Under the pieces are notes generated by a model. The model was not told where the DNA came from, did no database searches, and saw nothing but the letters and a program-made list of their open reading frames with translations. A program made the position numbers and the translations under genes. Below are positions 15,003 to 20,714 of a stretch of 20,714 nt of DNA, one piece after another. The DNA is taken from the NCBI GenBank assembly GCA_946415695.1, contig CAMKTM010000009.1, positions 1 to 20,714 on the forward strand. The letters run 5' to 3'. This DNA is from an uncultured Prevotellaceae bacterium (lineage in GTDB: Bacteria > Bacteroidota > Bacteroidia > Bacteroidales > Bacteroidaceae). Every line of letters starts with the position of its first letter. Within the stretch, counting starts at the first letter, position 1.

Positions 15003-15740
15003 ATGAGAAAGAGAAACATTTTCATGCTTATTGCAGCGGCGGCTTTCGTGGCAGGCTGCAGCGGAAGCAACAGTGAGAAGGTAGTGGCAGACAGCGTGGA
15101 TGACGTTACGGAAGCCCTTCGCGTCGGCGGAAGCATTGACTTGAACCGTCTCCAATGGACGAGGGAACCTGCTGCCTTCGAGGTCGTGGGCGACACCGTT
15201 CGTGTCACCACCGCTCCGCACACCGACCTCTGGCAACGCACCTACTATCACTTCCAGAACGACAATGCCCCTGTCCTGCAGATGAGGACGAGAGAGCAGT
15301 ACTTCAGTTTCGTGGTCAAGACCGACTTCACCCAGAGCCATCAGCGTTTCGACCAGTGCGGCATTGTCATGTACCTCGACAGCGAGAACTGGCTGAAAGG
15401 CTCTGTGGAATACGAGAACGAAGCATTCCAGCATCTCGGCAGCGTGGCGACGAACAATGGCTATTCCGACTGGGCTACCACAGCCATTCCCGCCGATGTC
15501 AAAACGATGTGGTACCGTTTCTCGCGAAGGGCAGACGACTACTGCATCGAGTGTTCCACCGACGGCATCAGCTTCAGCCAGATGCGAATCTGCCACATGC
15601 ATGCAGCTGCCGGCGAAATTCGTTTCGGCATCTATGCCTGCTCGCCCGAAGAATCTTCCTTCACGGCAGCCTTCACGGACATGAAGATTACCGAATGCGC
15701 TTGGAAAGCTCACGACGGCCAGCAGCCCGACAAAGAATAG
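15003..15740 (+). CDS. DUF1349-like lipoprotein (concanavalin-like fold)
   Basis: The 245-residue product has a lipoprotein signal peptide ending in FVAGC with Cys19 as the lipidated residue, so it is placed in the envelope. The rest matches the DUF1349 pattern: an N-terminal WTREPAAFEV segment, TDLWQRTYYHFQNDNAPVL, then FDQCGIVMYLDSENWLKGSVEYENE and WYRFSRRADDYCIECSTDG, a beta-sandwich reminiscent of glycan-binding or regulatory laminarin-type folds. Function is unknown. It starts 7 bp after the HerA-like gene and is the last gene of the plus-strand run, followed by a hairpin terminator. Confidence 0.85.
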   Translation: MRKRNIFMLIAAAAFVAGCSGSNSEKVVADSVDDVTEALRVGGSIDLNRLQWTREPAAFEVVGDTVRVTTAPHTDLWQRTYYHFQNDNAPVLQMRTREQYFSFVVKTDFTQSHQRFDQCGIVMYLDSENWLKGSVEYENEAFQHLGSVATNNGYSDWATTAIPADVKTMWYRFSRRADDYCIECSTDGISFSQMRICHMHAAAGEIRFGIYACSPEESSFTAAFTDMKITECAWKAHDGQQPDKE

Positions 15741-15833
15741 GGGAGCGTGCGCCTGGTTCGACAACATCGCACGTGAAACGACAGTCCGACGCATTCTTCT
15801 TTCAAATACATTGCACGTCATCTCTAAAAACAC

Positions 15834-15885
15834 GGCACGCCTTTATTGAAATAAGAGCGTGCCTTTATTGAAATAAGAGCGTGCC
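15834..15885. terminator. Bidirectional hairpin terminator with a tandem 22-bp duplication
   Basis: GGCACGC (15834-15840) pairs with GCGTGCC (15857-15863), with further TTATT/AATAA pairing inside. A T-rich tract follows on each strand. The 22-bp unit GCCTTTATTGAAATAAGAGCGT occurs twice in perfect tandem (15839-15860, 15861-15882), giving a second GCGTGCC (15879-15885) that could pair with the same left arm. It lies between the convergent lipoprotein and Crp/Fnr genes and would end both transcripts. The remaining parts of the 215-bp gap show nothing else. Confidence 0.7.
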
Positions 15886-15955
15886 TCGTCAGAATCATCC
15901 CAATAATGATTTCGTCGTTCCGCCTGCGCCTGAGGCTTTAGCCGAAGAACTTACG

Positions 15956-16627
15956 TTAAATAGCTGCGACATCGAGGATAGTGAAATGCCCACGGCCCAA
16001 GCGAATGCTGCCGCTGTGAGCCCAGCGGTTGAGTATTCGTGATACGCTGAGACGTGTTTCGCCAATATAATGGGCAAGGTCTTTCATTTGGATGATGAGT
16101 TCCACCTCGCCCTCGCAGTCGCGAAAAAGTCTTCGCAGGAAGTGACGCAGGCGGGCTTCCGCCCCCACAAGCTGGCAGGGCAGGAGTGCTGCTGCCCTCT
16201 TTTGCGCACAGGCTGAAAGGGCGTTGAGCAGGTTCAGACGGAACACTTCGCTCTTCATAAGGTGGCTGCCAAGCAGGCTCTTTCTTACGCCCAAAAGCTT
16301 GACGTCCGTCTTTGCGCGATAGGTGTGTTCGTAGGTGGGCGTCAGGCCGAAGAGCCTATCTACTTCGATGACGGCGGGCGCCCTCAGACTGGTACGCGTG
16401 GCATAAAGGCCATCTCGGGAATGGTGTTCCCTCAGCAGTTCGCCTTCCACCAGCCAAAGCAACAGCGAACAGTTGTCGCCTTGCCGGATGATGGGCAGGG
16501 AGGATGCTGGCAACTCGTCCACATCGAGTCGCAAGGCTTCTTCCCATGCCAGCAGTTCGCCGCTGCTGACGCCTTGCAGCAGGGGCAGTCGGGTGAGTTG
16601 CGCATATCTTTTGCCAAGTTCCTGCAT
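15956..16627 (-). CDS. Crp/Fnr-family transcriptional regulator
   Basis: The 223-residue product has an N-terminal beta-roll sensor domain (about 15-115; LVEGELLREHHSRDG is typical of the cNMP-binding fold), a long dimerisation helix (about 120-150), and a C-terminal winged helix-turn-helix with MKDLAHYIGETRLSVSRILN (181-200). No N-terminal Cys cluster of the FNR type is seen, so it is unlikely to be an Fe-S oxygen sensor; its ligand is unknown. It starts 20 bp after the apbE stop and is the last gene of the minus-strand operon. Its targets cannot be read from the sequence. Confidence 0.88.
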   Translation of the reverse strand: MQELGKRYAQLTRLPLLQGVSSGELLAWEEALRLDVDELPASSLPIIRQGDNCSLLLWLVEGELLREHHSRDGLYATRTSLRAPAVIEVDRLFGLTPTYEHTYRAKTDVKLLGVRKSLLGSHLMKSEVFRLNLLNALSACAQKRAAALLPCQLVGAEARLRHFLRRLFRDCEGEVELIIQMKDLAHYIGETRLSVSRILNRWAHSGSIRLGRGHFTILDVAAI

Positions 16628-16647
16628 ACGGGTATTGTCGGGTGGAC

Positions 16648-17682
16648 TCAGTTCTTCACTCTTAGCGTCTCAAACGCTTCCGTGCACCATACTTGGTAAT
16701 TCCCCTTTTCGTCGGAAGTGATGAAGTATGCTTCTATCTGCGGCTGCTTCTTGAGAATTGCCTTTGCCTTCTCCAACCCCAGCACCATGAAGGCCGTGGC
16801 AAAGCCGTCAGCTTCAGCGCAAGAAGGGGCGAGAACTGTGCTCGAAAGGATGTCCTGCTGGGCAGGATAGCCGGAAAGAGGATCGATGGTGTGCGCTATT
16901 TTCCGTCCTTCGCTGACGTAGTAGTTGCGATAGTTGCCACTGGTGGCAATGGCTTTACCGGAGAGGGCAATGACGTCTTGAAGCTCTGTGCTTGTTGAAG
17001 TTGAATCATCGTCGGGCCTGTTGATGCCGATGCGCCAAGACTCGCCTTTCTCGTTGACACCCTCCGTAACGACCTCACCGCCTATCTCTACCATAAAGTT
17101 CCTGATGCCATAGGTGCGCAGCACTTGTGCCGCCCTGTCAACACCATAACCTTTCGCAATGGCACTGAAGTCGAGGATGGAGCGCGGGTTGTCCTTCGTG
17201 AGTCTGCCTTCCTGAAGATGTATGCCGGAGAGCCCCACCAAAGCCCGAAGGCTATCAACCTGAGCGCTGTCGGGCAGTTGTCCGTTCTTGAAACCGAACC
17301 CCCAGGCGTTGACCAGCGGGGCAACCGTAGGGTCGAAAGCGCCTTCGGTGGCTTTGTTGATGGTATATGACAAAGAGAGCACTTCGTCCAGCATCTCGTC
17401 CGTTTCGTCGGACTCGCCTCGGTTGATTTGGCTGACTGTGCTTTGCGGATTGAACATCGACAGGGAAGCGTCAACCTTTTGCAGCTCTGCTTCTATTTCG
17501 GCTTTGAGGTCTTTGTCGTAAAGGTATTTGGCATGATAGAGCGTGCCGAAGACAGTCCCTTCGTTGTGCTGATAGACCTCTCCTGCTTCCTGCCCATCGC
17601 CCCTCGCTCCGAAGAGCAGAAGACATGCAATGGATGCGACGGCAAGCAGGGCAAGAATGATTTTACGATTAGCTATTCTCAT
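16648..17682 (-). CDS. apbE: FAD:protein FMN transferase
   Basis: ApbE attaches FMN covalently to Thr of target proteins such as RnfG/RnfD and NqrB/NqrC, using FAD, on the outer face of the inner membrane. The 344-residue product has an N-terminal hydrophobic signal with Cys20 in a weak lipobox (SIAC), then TVFGTLYHAKY (43-53), DPTVAPLVNAWGFG (117-130), LDFSAIAKGYGVDR (170-183), MVEIGGEV (197-204) and HTIDPLSGYP (264-273), all standard family motifs. A GARGDGQEAGE linker (25-35) just after the signal is encoded by DNA like the dispersed G-rich repeat. Its ATG overlaps the stop of the DUF6048 gene by 4 bp. An rnf operon, a likely source of substrates, lies at the left end of this window but in a separate transcript. 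Confidence 0.95.
   Translation of the reverse strand: MRIANRKIILALLAVASIACLLLFGARGDGQEAGEVYQHNEGTVFGTLYHAKYLYDKDLKAEIEAELQKVDASLSMFNPQSTVSQINRGESDETDEMLDEVLSLSYTINKATEGAFDPTVAPLVNAWGFGFKNGQLPDSAQVDSLRALVGLSGIHLQEGRLTKDNPRSILDFSAIAKGYGVDRAAQVLRTYGIRNFMVEIGGEVVTEGVNEKGESWRIGINRPDDDSTSTSTELQDVIALSGKAIATSGNYRNYYVSEGRKIAHTIDPLSGYPAQQDILSSTVLAPSCAEADGFATAFMVLGLEKAKAILKKQPQIEAYFITSDEKGNYQVWCTEAFETLRVKN
17577..17610 (-). repeat. Likely G-rich repeat copy after the apbE signal peptide
   Basis: On the minus strand this reads GGAGCGAGGGGCGATGGGCA then GGAAGCAGGAGAGG, close to the dispersed unit but diverged. It encodes GARGDGQEAGE, similar to GARGKEQE in hisS and GARSKVQGARG in the protease, in the same reading frame relative to the unit. 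Confidence 0.45.
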
Positions 17683-18404
17683 TTGTTGGTTTTCGTTTCT
17701 CCTTTAGATTTAGACGACTTGAAAGAGCCCTGCCCCAAATCAAAAATCAGGTTCACCGTTCCGCCCCAGCCGTTGCTGTCGTTCTTCCCGAAGCCAGGAA
17801 TGAAATAGGGTTCGCCTCCGTCTGGGTGTTTCTGGCTAATGCGGAACTTGTAGCGCAAGCTCCAGCCGAGACGGATGAATCTCCACAGTTTTGTCTCTGC
17901 ACCGGCACCAATCTCAATCCATTGTCCCGTTGCCTTCTGCCCTTTCAGTTCGATAGGCCTGGTCGTACCATAGACAGGGTCGGTGAACGAAGGATTGCCA
18001 ATGTCGTACTTGAATCGGCTGATGCCATAGCGGAAGATGCCAAAGAGGCGGTTGCCGTTGTGCTTCTTGTTGAAATTATAGTCCATTCCGAAGCGCATAT
18101 AAGGAGCCGTAGCGCTGAAAGTGTTGTTCGTCTCTGCGCCATCCCGATGGCAATCGCCGATGCCAAGCTCTCCGACAGGGAAGTATTTGTCGCGGATGTT
18201 TATTCGTGCTCCCACCTCCATATTGGCATACTTAGCACCGACAGCTTTCATGGCAAAGCCAACTAAGTCGGCGCTGACGGCAACACCGCCGAACAGAGGG
18301 GCTTTTTCCACTTTCTGCTTTGGCTTCTTGGCCTGCAAAGAAAAAGGAGCCAGACTAATCAGAAGAAGAATACAGATGTATCTGCAAATTATCGGTCGTT
18401 TCAT
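17679..18404 (-). CDS. DUF6048-like predicted outer membrane beta-barrel protein
   Basis: The 241-residue product has a clear signal peptide ending around SLQAKKPK (residues 23-30), then alternating hydrophobic/polar strands with aromatic girdle patterns (YMRFGMDYNF, LFGIFRYGISRFKY, WIEIGAGAETKLWRFIRLGWSLRYKF), as in small outer membrane barrels. The C-terminal strand VNLIFDL is followed by a Ser/Lys-rich tail. I assign it to the DUF6048 family from memory of these patterns and from its usual neighbour, the DUF6452 lipoprotein. Its start overlaps the end of that gene by 50 bp; no other start would keep the signal peptide. The function is unknown. Confidence 0.78.
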   Translation of the reverse strand: MKRPIICRYICILLLISLAPFSLQAKKPKQKVEKAPLFGGVAVSADLVGFAMKAVGAKYANMEVGARINIRDKYFPVGELGIGDCHRDGAETNNTFSATAPYMRFGMDYNFNKKHNGNRLFGIFRYGISRFKYDIGNPSFTDPVYGTTRPIELKGQKATGQWIEIGAGAETKLWRFIRLGWSLRYKFRISQKHPDGGEPYFIPGFGKNDSNGWGGTVNLIFDLGQGSFKSSKSKGETKTNK

Positions 18405-18828
18405 AGTTCACAGAGGAGCGTATGACGGTGATGTCTTTGATAAATAAGTGTGTGGAGCGTACGCTTTGAATGGTGTGGAAGAAGGTTGTCGGGCAGTCGG
18501 GCGACTCGTAGTGCACTTGGTTGGTTTTCGTTATCCAGACGCTGTCCCGAAGGATATAGCCGTTTCCGTTGACGCGAAACACAAGCGTGTCTTCCTCTTG
18601 CCAATAACTGAGCGGGATGTTTATCGAGGTTTCGTACAAAGCACCGTTCAGCAGCATCCTGCCCGATTTGCCCGAGGTGATGGTAAGTGTGTCGTTTAAT
18701 TGAACAACTGCGCCGTCCTTATAGAACGTACCGTACATGCCAACATAGTTGTAGAGCGTGCAGTCATACGACTCACAGGCCGAAAGCAAGAGGAGACTTG
18801 ATAGTATGAATAAGAACCCATGCCTCAT
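18355..18828 (-). CDS. DUF6452-like lipoprotein
   Basis: The 157-residue product has a lipoprotein signal (LLLLSAC, Cys18), followed by a compact beta-rich domain with a second Cys in SYDCTLYNYVGMYGTFY, and TLTITSGKSGRMLLNG, DTLVFRVNGNGY, ITKTNQVHYESPDCPTTFFH. These features fit the DUF6452 family of Bacteroidota periplasmic or outer-membrane lipoproteins. The gene is sandwiched between the glycosyltransferase (4-bp overlap) and the DUF6048 gene (50-bp overlap). The close packing suggests the two DUF proteins work together in the envelope, a guess based on position alone. Confidence 0.8.
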   Translation of the reverse strand: MRHGFLFILSSLLLLSACESYDCTLYNYVGMYGTFYKDGAVVQLNDTLTITSGKSGRMLLNGALYETSINIPLSYWQEEDTLVFRVNGNGYILRDSVWITKTNQVHYESPDCPTTFFHTIQSVRSTHLFIKDITVIRSSVNYETTDNLQIHLYSSSD

Positions 18829-19802
18829 ATCGTTTTCTCTATCTGATAATTATTGCGTTCAGGTGCATTGCGGCTGATAAGTTCTCCAAGAAAGCCCGCC
18901 ACGAAAAGCTGTGTGCCCAATATCATCATGGTGAGGGCAATGTAGAAGTAAGGGCTGCTGGTGACAAGCGGGTGCGAAATGCCGTTCCAAAGGCAATAGA
19001 GCTTCGTGCCGCCCACAACCATCACAGCCAAAAAGCCCAATAGGAACATCAGCGTCCCGATGAAACCAAACACATGCATCGGTTTGAGGCCAAAGTTGTT
19101 AAGAAACCAGAGCGAAAGCAGGTCGAGGTAGCCGTTGACGAAGCGGTTGAGGCCCATGAACTTCGATTTGCCGAACTTGCGTGCCTGATGATGAACCCTT
19201 TTCTCTCCGATCTTGTCGAAACCGGCATTCTTGGCCAGATAGGGAATGTAGCGGTGCATCTCGCCATACACCTCGATGTTCTTGACCACTTCTTTGCGAT
19301 AAGCCTTCAGCCCGCAGTTGAAGTCATGCAGATTATGGATGCCGCTTACTTGTCGGGCCGTGGCATTGAATAGCTTCGTAGGGATAGTCTTCGAGAGCGG
19401 GTCGCCTTTGCTGCGGTTCATCTTGTAACCGCTCACCAGGTCGTAGCCGTCCTCGGTTATCATGCGGTACAGTTCGGGAATCTCGTCGGGCGAATCCTGA
19501 AGGTCAGCATCCATCGTGATAACCACATTGCCTTGGGCTAAACCGAAACCGCAATGGAGAGCAGGGCTCTTGCCATAATTGCGGCGGAACTTGATGCCGT
19601 GTATCCTCTCCGGGTTCTCGGCTTTAAGCTTTTCAATAACTTCCCACGAGCGGTCCGTACTGCCGTCGCTGACAAAGATAACCTCATAGCTGAAGCCGTG
19701 CGACTCCATGACGCGCTTTATCCATGCGAAAAGCTCGGTCAACGATTCATCCTCGTTATAAAGAGGCACAACAACACTTATATCCATCATTTTCGATTGC
19801 AA
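18825..19802 (-). CDS. Family 2 glycosyltransferase, polyprenol-phosphate sugar transferase type
   Basis: The 325-residue product starts with ISVVVPLYNEDESLTELF (8-25), SDGSTDRS (45-52), and has DADLQDSP (98-105) and YRKEVVKNIEVYGEMHRY as in DPM1/ArnC-like transferases. Two C-terminal membrane helices (about 243-266 and 286-310) end in GFLGELISRNAPERNNY, typical of this subgroup. These enzymes load a sugar onto undecaprenyl phosphate at the cytoplasmic face for envelope glycans or lipid A modification; which sugar is unknown. Met1, Met5 or Met6 could start translation. DUF4199 is immediately upstream, an association common in Bacteroidota. Confidence 0.92.
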   Translation of the reverse strand: MQSKMMDISVVVPLYNEDESLTELFAWIKRVMESHGFSYEVIFVSDGSTDRSWEVIEKLKAENPERIHGIKFRRNYGKSPALHCGFGLAQGNVVITMDADLQDSPDEIPELYRMITEDGYDLVSGYKMNRSKGDPLSKTIPTKLFNATARQVSGIHNLHDFNCGLKAYRKEVVKNIEVYGEMHRYIPYLAKNAGFDKIGEKRVHHQARKFGKSKFMGLNRFVNGYLDLLSLWFLNNFGLKPMHVFGFIGTLMFLLGFLAVMVVGGTKLYCLWNGISHPLVTSSPYFYIALTMMILGTQLFVAGFLGELISRNAPERNNYQIEKTI

Positions 19803-19809
19803 TTCTTAA

Positions 19810-20364
19810 CTATTTACTATTTGTTTGACTCCCCGAAGAAGGATGCGGACTCCTTACCGGCATAGCAGCGAGCAATGAGACAGGCAGTGCCAGAAAGACA
19901 TTATAGATAATCAGTTGGAGCATGATGTCGCGTACGGTCATGTTCTGTATCATTTTCTGTACCTCTCCCAAATTTGTTTCAGGCATCATTTGCTTCCAGA
20001 CATCACGGTACTCCTCGTTCTGAAAGGCAGCTCCCAGCAGAGAAAGCAGACGGCCGTCATCAAGCAGGGTGAAATATAGATATTGAGCAGCATCCGTCAG
20101 CAGGCCTGCCAGCAGACAAGTAACGAACGAGAGGCGAAGAATATGCAGCCAATTCACCTTGGGGTAAAGGCGGCGATAATTAGTAAGCTGCTTGTACAGC
20201 ATATAAATACTGATGAGCCCCAAAGCAGTACTCAGCATTGAGAGAAAAGGATGATCAGTTCCGTACATTGTGCAGAAAAAACTTGCTGACCACATAAAGC
20301 CAATCGGCAACGCCATCCACCCGGCAGCTTCAACCGTAGAAGGTATTTCTTTTATTTCTTTCAT
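19810..20364 (-). CDS. DUF4199-like membrane protein
   Basis: The 184-residue product has four predicted membrane helices (about residues 13-34, 42-60, 74-97 and 147-168), with the last soluble loop carrying the EVQKMIQNMTVRDIM segment characteristic of the small DUF4199 membrane proteins. No catalytic motif is seen. It is the first gene of the minus-strand operon and lies 7 bp upstream of the glycosyltransferase start, so it may help the transferase, for example in membrane handling of the lipid carrier; this is inference from position. Its ATG follows the -7 element by about 20 bp. Confidence 0.82.
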   Translation of the reverse strand: MKEIKEIPSTVEAAGWMALPIGFMWSASFFCTMYGTDHPFLSMLSTALGLISIYMLYKQLTNYRRLYPKVNWLHILRLSFVTCLLAGLLTDAAQYLYFTLLDDGRLLSLLGAAFQNEEYRDVWKQMMPETNLGEVQKMIQNMTVRDIMLQLIIYNVFLALPVSLLAAMPVRSPHPSSGSQTNSK

Positions 20365-20383
20365 TAGGCTTACAATGAGCGCA

Positions 20384-20391
20384 CAAAGGTA
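20384..20391 (-). promoter_or_regulatory. -7 element for the DUF4199-to-Crp operon
   Basis: On the minus strand this reads TACCTTTG, an exact TAnnTTTG. The predicted start near 20377 leaves a leader of about 13 nt to the ATG at 20364. All six minus-strand genes to 15956 are separated by 20 bp or less, so this is probably their single promoter. Confidence 0.75.
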
Positions 20392-20448
20392 CGAAATTCC
20401 CTATAAATATAATGTGTCAGCAAGCAAAAAAACTCTTTATCAAATAAT

Positions 20449-20476
20449 TTTTCACTTTTCACTTTTCACTTTTCAC
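20449..20476 (+). repeat. Tandem repeat of TTTTCAC, four perfect units
   Basis: Four exact 7-bp TTTTCAC units end 10 bp before the ffs -7 element, so they take the place of the -33 box. Slippage here would change the DNA at RNA polymerase contact sites. Confidence 0.9.
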
Positions 20477-20486
20477 TAATTTGTTG

Positions 20487-20494
20487 TACATTTG
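20487..20494 (+). promoter_or_regulatory. -7 element for ffs and tRNA-Thr
   Basis: TACATTTG matches TAnnTTTG. The predicted start near 20500 is just ahead of the SRP RNA 5' end at 20509. No TTTG -33 box stands at normal spacing, because the TTTTCAC repeat fills that stretch. Confidence 0.7.
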
Positions 20495-20508
20495 CACCCG
20501 CAAAACAT

Positions 20509-20604
20509 GGGAAAGTCCTATACGGCATGCTCCTTGTGAATCCCCCAGGGCTTGACCGCAGCAAGGGCAGCAGGTTGTAGCGGCGCGATATAGCAAGCTT
20601 TCCC
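20509..20604 (+). ncRNA. ffs: Signal recognition particle RNA (4.5S, small bacterial type)
   Basis: The 96-nt RNA is closed by GGGAAAG (20509-20515) pairing with CTTTCCC (20598-20604), with inner TATA pairing. It contains the GGCATGCTCCTTGTGAATCC strand and the CCCAGGGCTTGACCGCAGC apical region followed by AAGGGCAGC, which fits my recollection of Bacteroidota small SRP RNAs. It would bind Ffh to target proteins to the membrane. The -7 element sits 15 bp upstream and tRNA-Thr starts 4 bp downstream, so they are likely one transcript. The tip differs from the E. coli GGAA tetraloop form, which lowers certainty. Confidence 0.8.
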
Positions 20605-20608
20605 ACCC

Positions 20609-20682
20609 GCCTCTTTAGCTCAGTTGGCCAGAGCACGTGATTTGTAATCTCGGGGTCGTTGGTTCGAATCCGACAAGAGGCT
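20609..20682 (+). tRNA. tRNA-Thr (anticodon UGU)
   Basis: The acceptor stem GCCTCTT (20609-20615) pairs with AAGAGGC (20675-20681). The D arm has GCTCAGTTGGCCAGAGC, the anticodon loop TTTGTAA carries TGT at 20643-20645, and the T arm is GTTGG-TTCGAAT-CCGAC. It reads ACA and probably other ACN codons. CCA is not encoded. The anticodon stem CGTGA/TCTCG has one T-T mismatch in the middle. Confidence 0.95.
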
Positions 20683-20714
20683 CAGAAAACGCAATTAGAG
20701 AGTTCTTAAAAGAG

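Noticed and set aside
20449..20476. Possible CRISPR or iteron array
   Set aside because: The 7-bp units are directly adjacent with no spacers and number only four; it is a simple tandem repeat.
20636..20652. Anticodon-stem T-T mismatch as evidence for a tRNA pseudogene
   Set aside because: All other arms pair well and the gene follows ffs in an apparently functional transcript; a single internal mismatch is tolerated in many tRNAs.

Overview
The window looks like a chromosomal segment of a Bacteroidota bacterium, most likely a Prevotella-like member of the Bacteroidales. The evidence is the recurrent TAnnTTTG -7 promoter element (several with a TTTG -33 box), the scarcity of Shine-Dalgarno sequences, a gingipain-type C25 protease with a C-terminal tail resembling type IX secretion sorting domains, RnfB/RseC adjacency, and lineage-typical families (DUF4199, DUF6048, DUF6452). 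No phage, plasmid, insertion-sequence transposase or CRISPR array is visible.

Layout. (1) 1-960, minus strand: the start of an rnf operon, with rseC followed by rnfB, which runs off the left edge. (2) 954-1701: a long AT-rich divergent intergenic region with a palindrome just upstream of a promoter. (3) 1702-6623, plus: a 1356-residue secreted C25 cysteine protease overlapping ispE (MEP isoprenoid pathway) by ATGA. (4) 6618-8430, minus: a YihY/BrkB membrane protein and, upstream of it, the RNase P RNA gene rnpB. (5) 8476-10950, plus: hisS, a 65-bp near-perfect inverted repeat, and an RsmI-like methyltransferase. (6) 10951-11276: a repeat cluster holding a cloverleaf-like three-armed palindrome. 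(7) 11277-15740, plus: a run of glycosyltransferase, radC, a DUF59 Fe-S assembly factor, a HerA-like ATPase (DUF853) and a DUF1349-like lipoprotein. (8) 15834-15885: a terminator hairpin between convergent runs. (9) 20364 down to 15956, minus: a tightly packed operon DUF4199, glycosyltransferase, DUF6452 lipoprotein, DUF6048 barrel-like protein, apbE and a Crp/Fnr regulator. (10) 20449-20682, plus: a TTTTCAC tandem repeat, a promoter, SRP RNA (ffs) and tRNA-Thr(UGU).

The genes are mostly housekeeping. RnfB, RseC and ApbE share a theme: ApbE flavinylates Rnf/Nqr subunits, although here it lies in a different operon from rnf.

The most unusual signal is a dispersed G-rich repeat built from GGGGCAAGGAGCAAG-like units. 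It occurs in the coding frames of the C25 protease, ispE (reverse orientation) and hisS (as an imperfect palindrome), probably in apbE and herA, and once in an intergenic region. It encodes GARGKEQ-type or NPLAPxPLPxAP-type peptides at apparent surface loops or linkers. It behaves like an in-frame protein-invading palindromic element, comparable in principle to Rickettsia palindromic elements. Second in interest are the intergenic inverted-repeat elements, including the cloverleaf at 11021-11119, and a beta-sandwich domain apparently nested inside a fibronectin type III domain of the protease.
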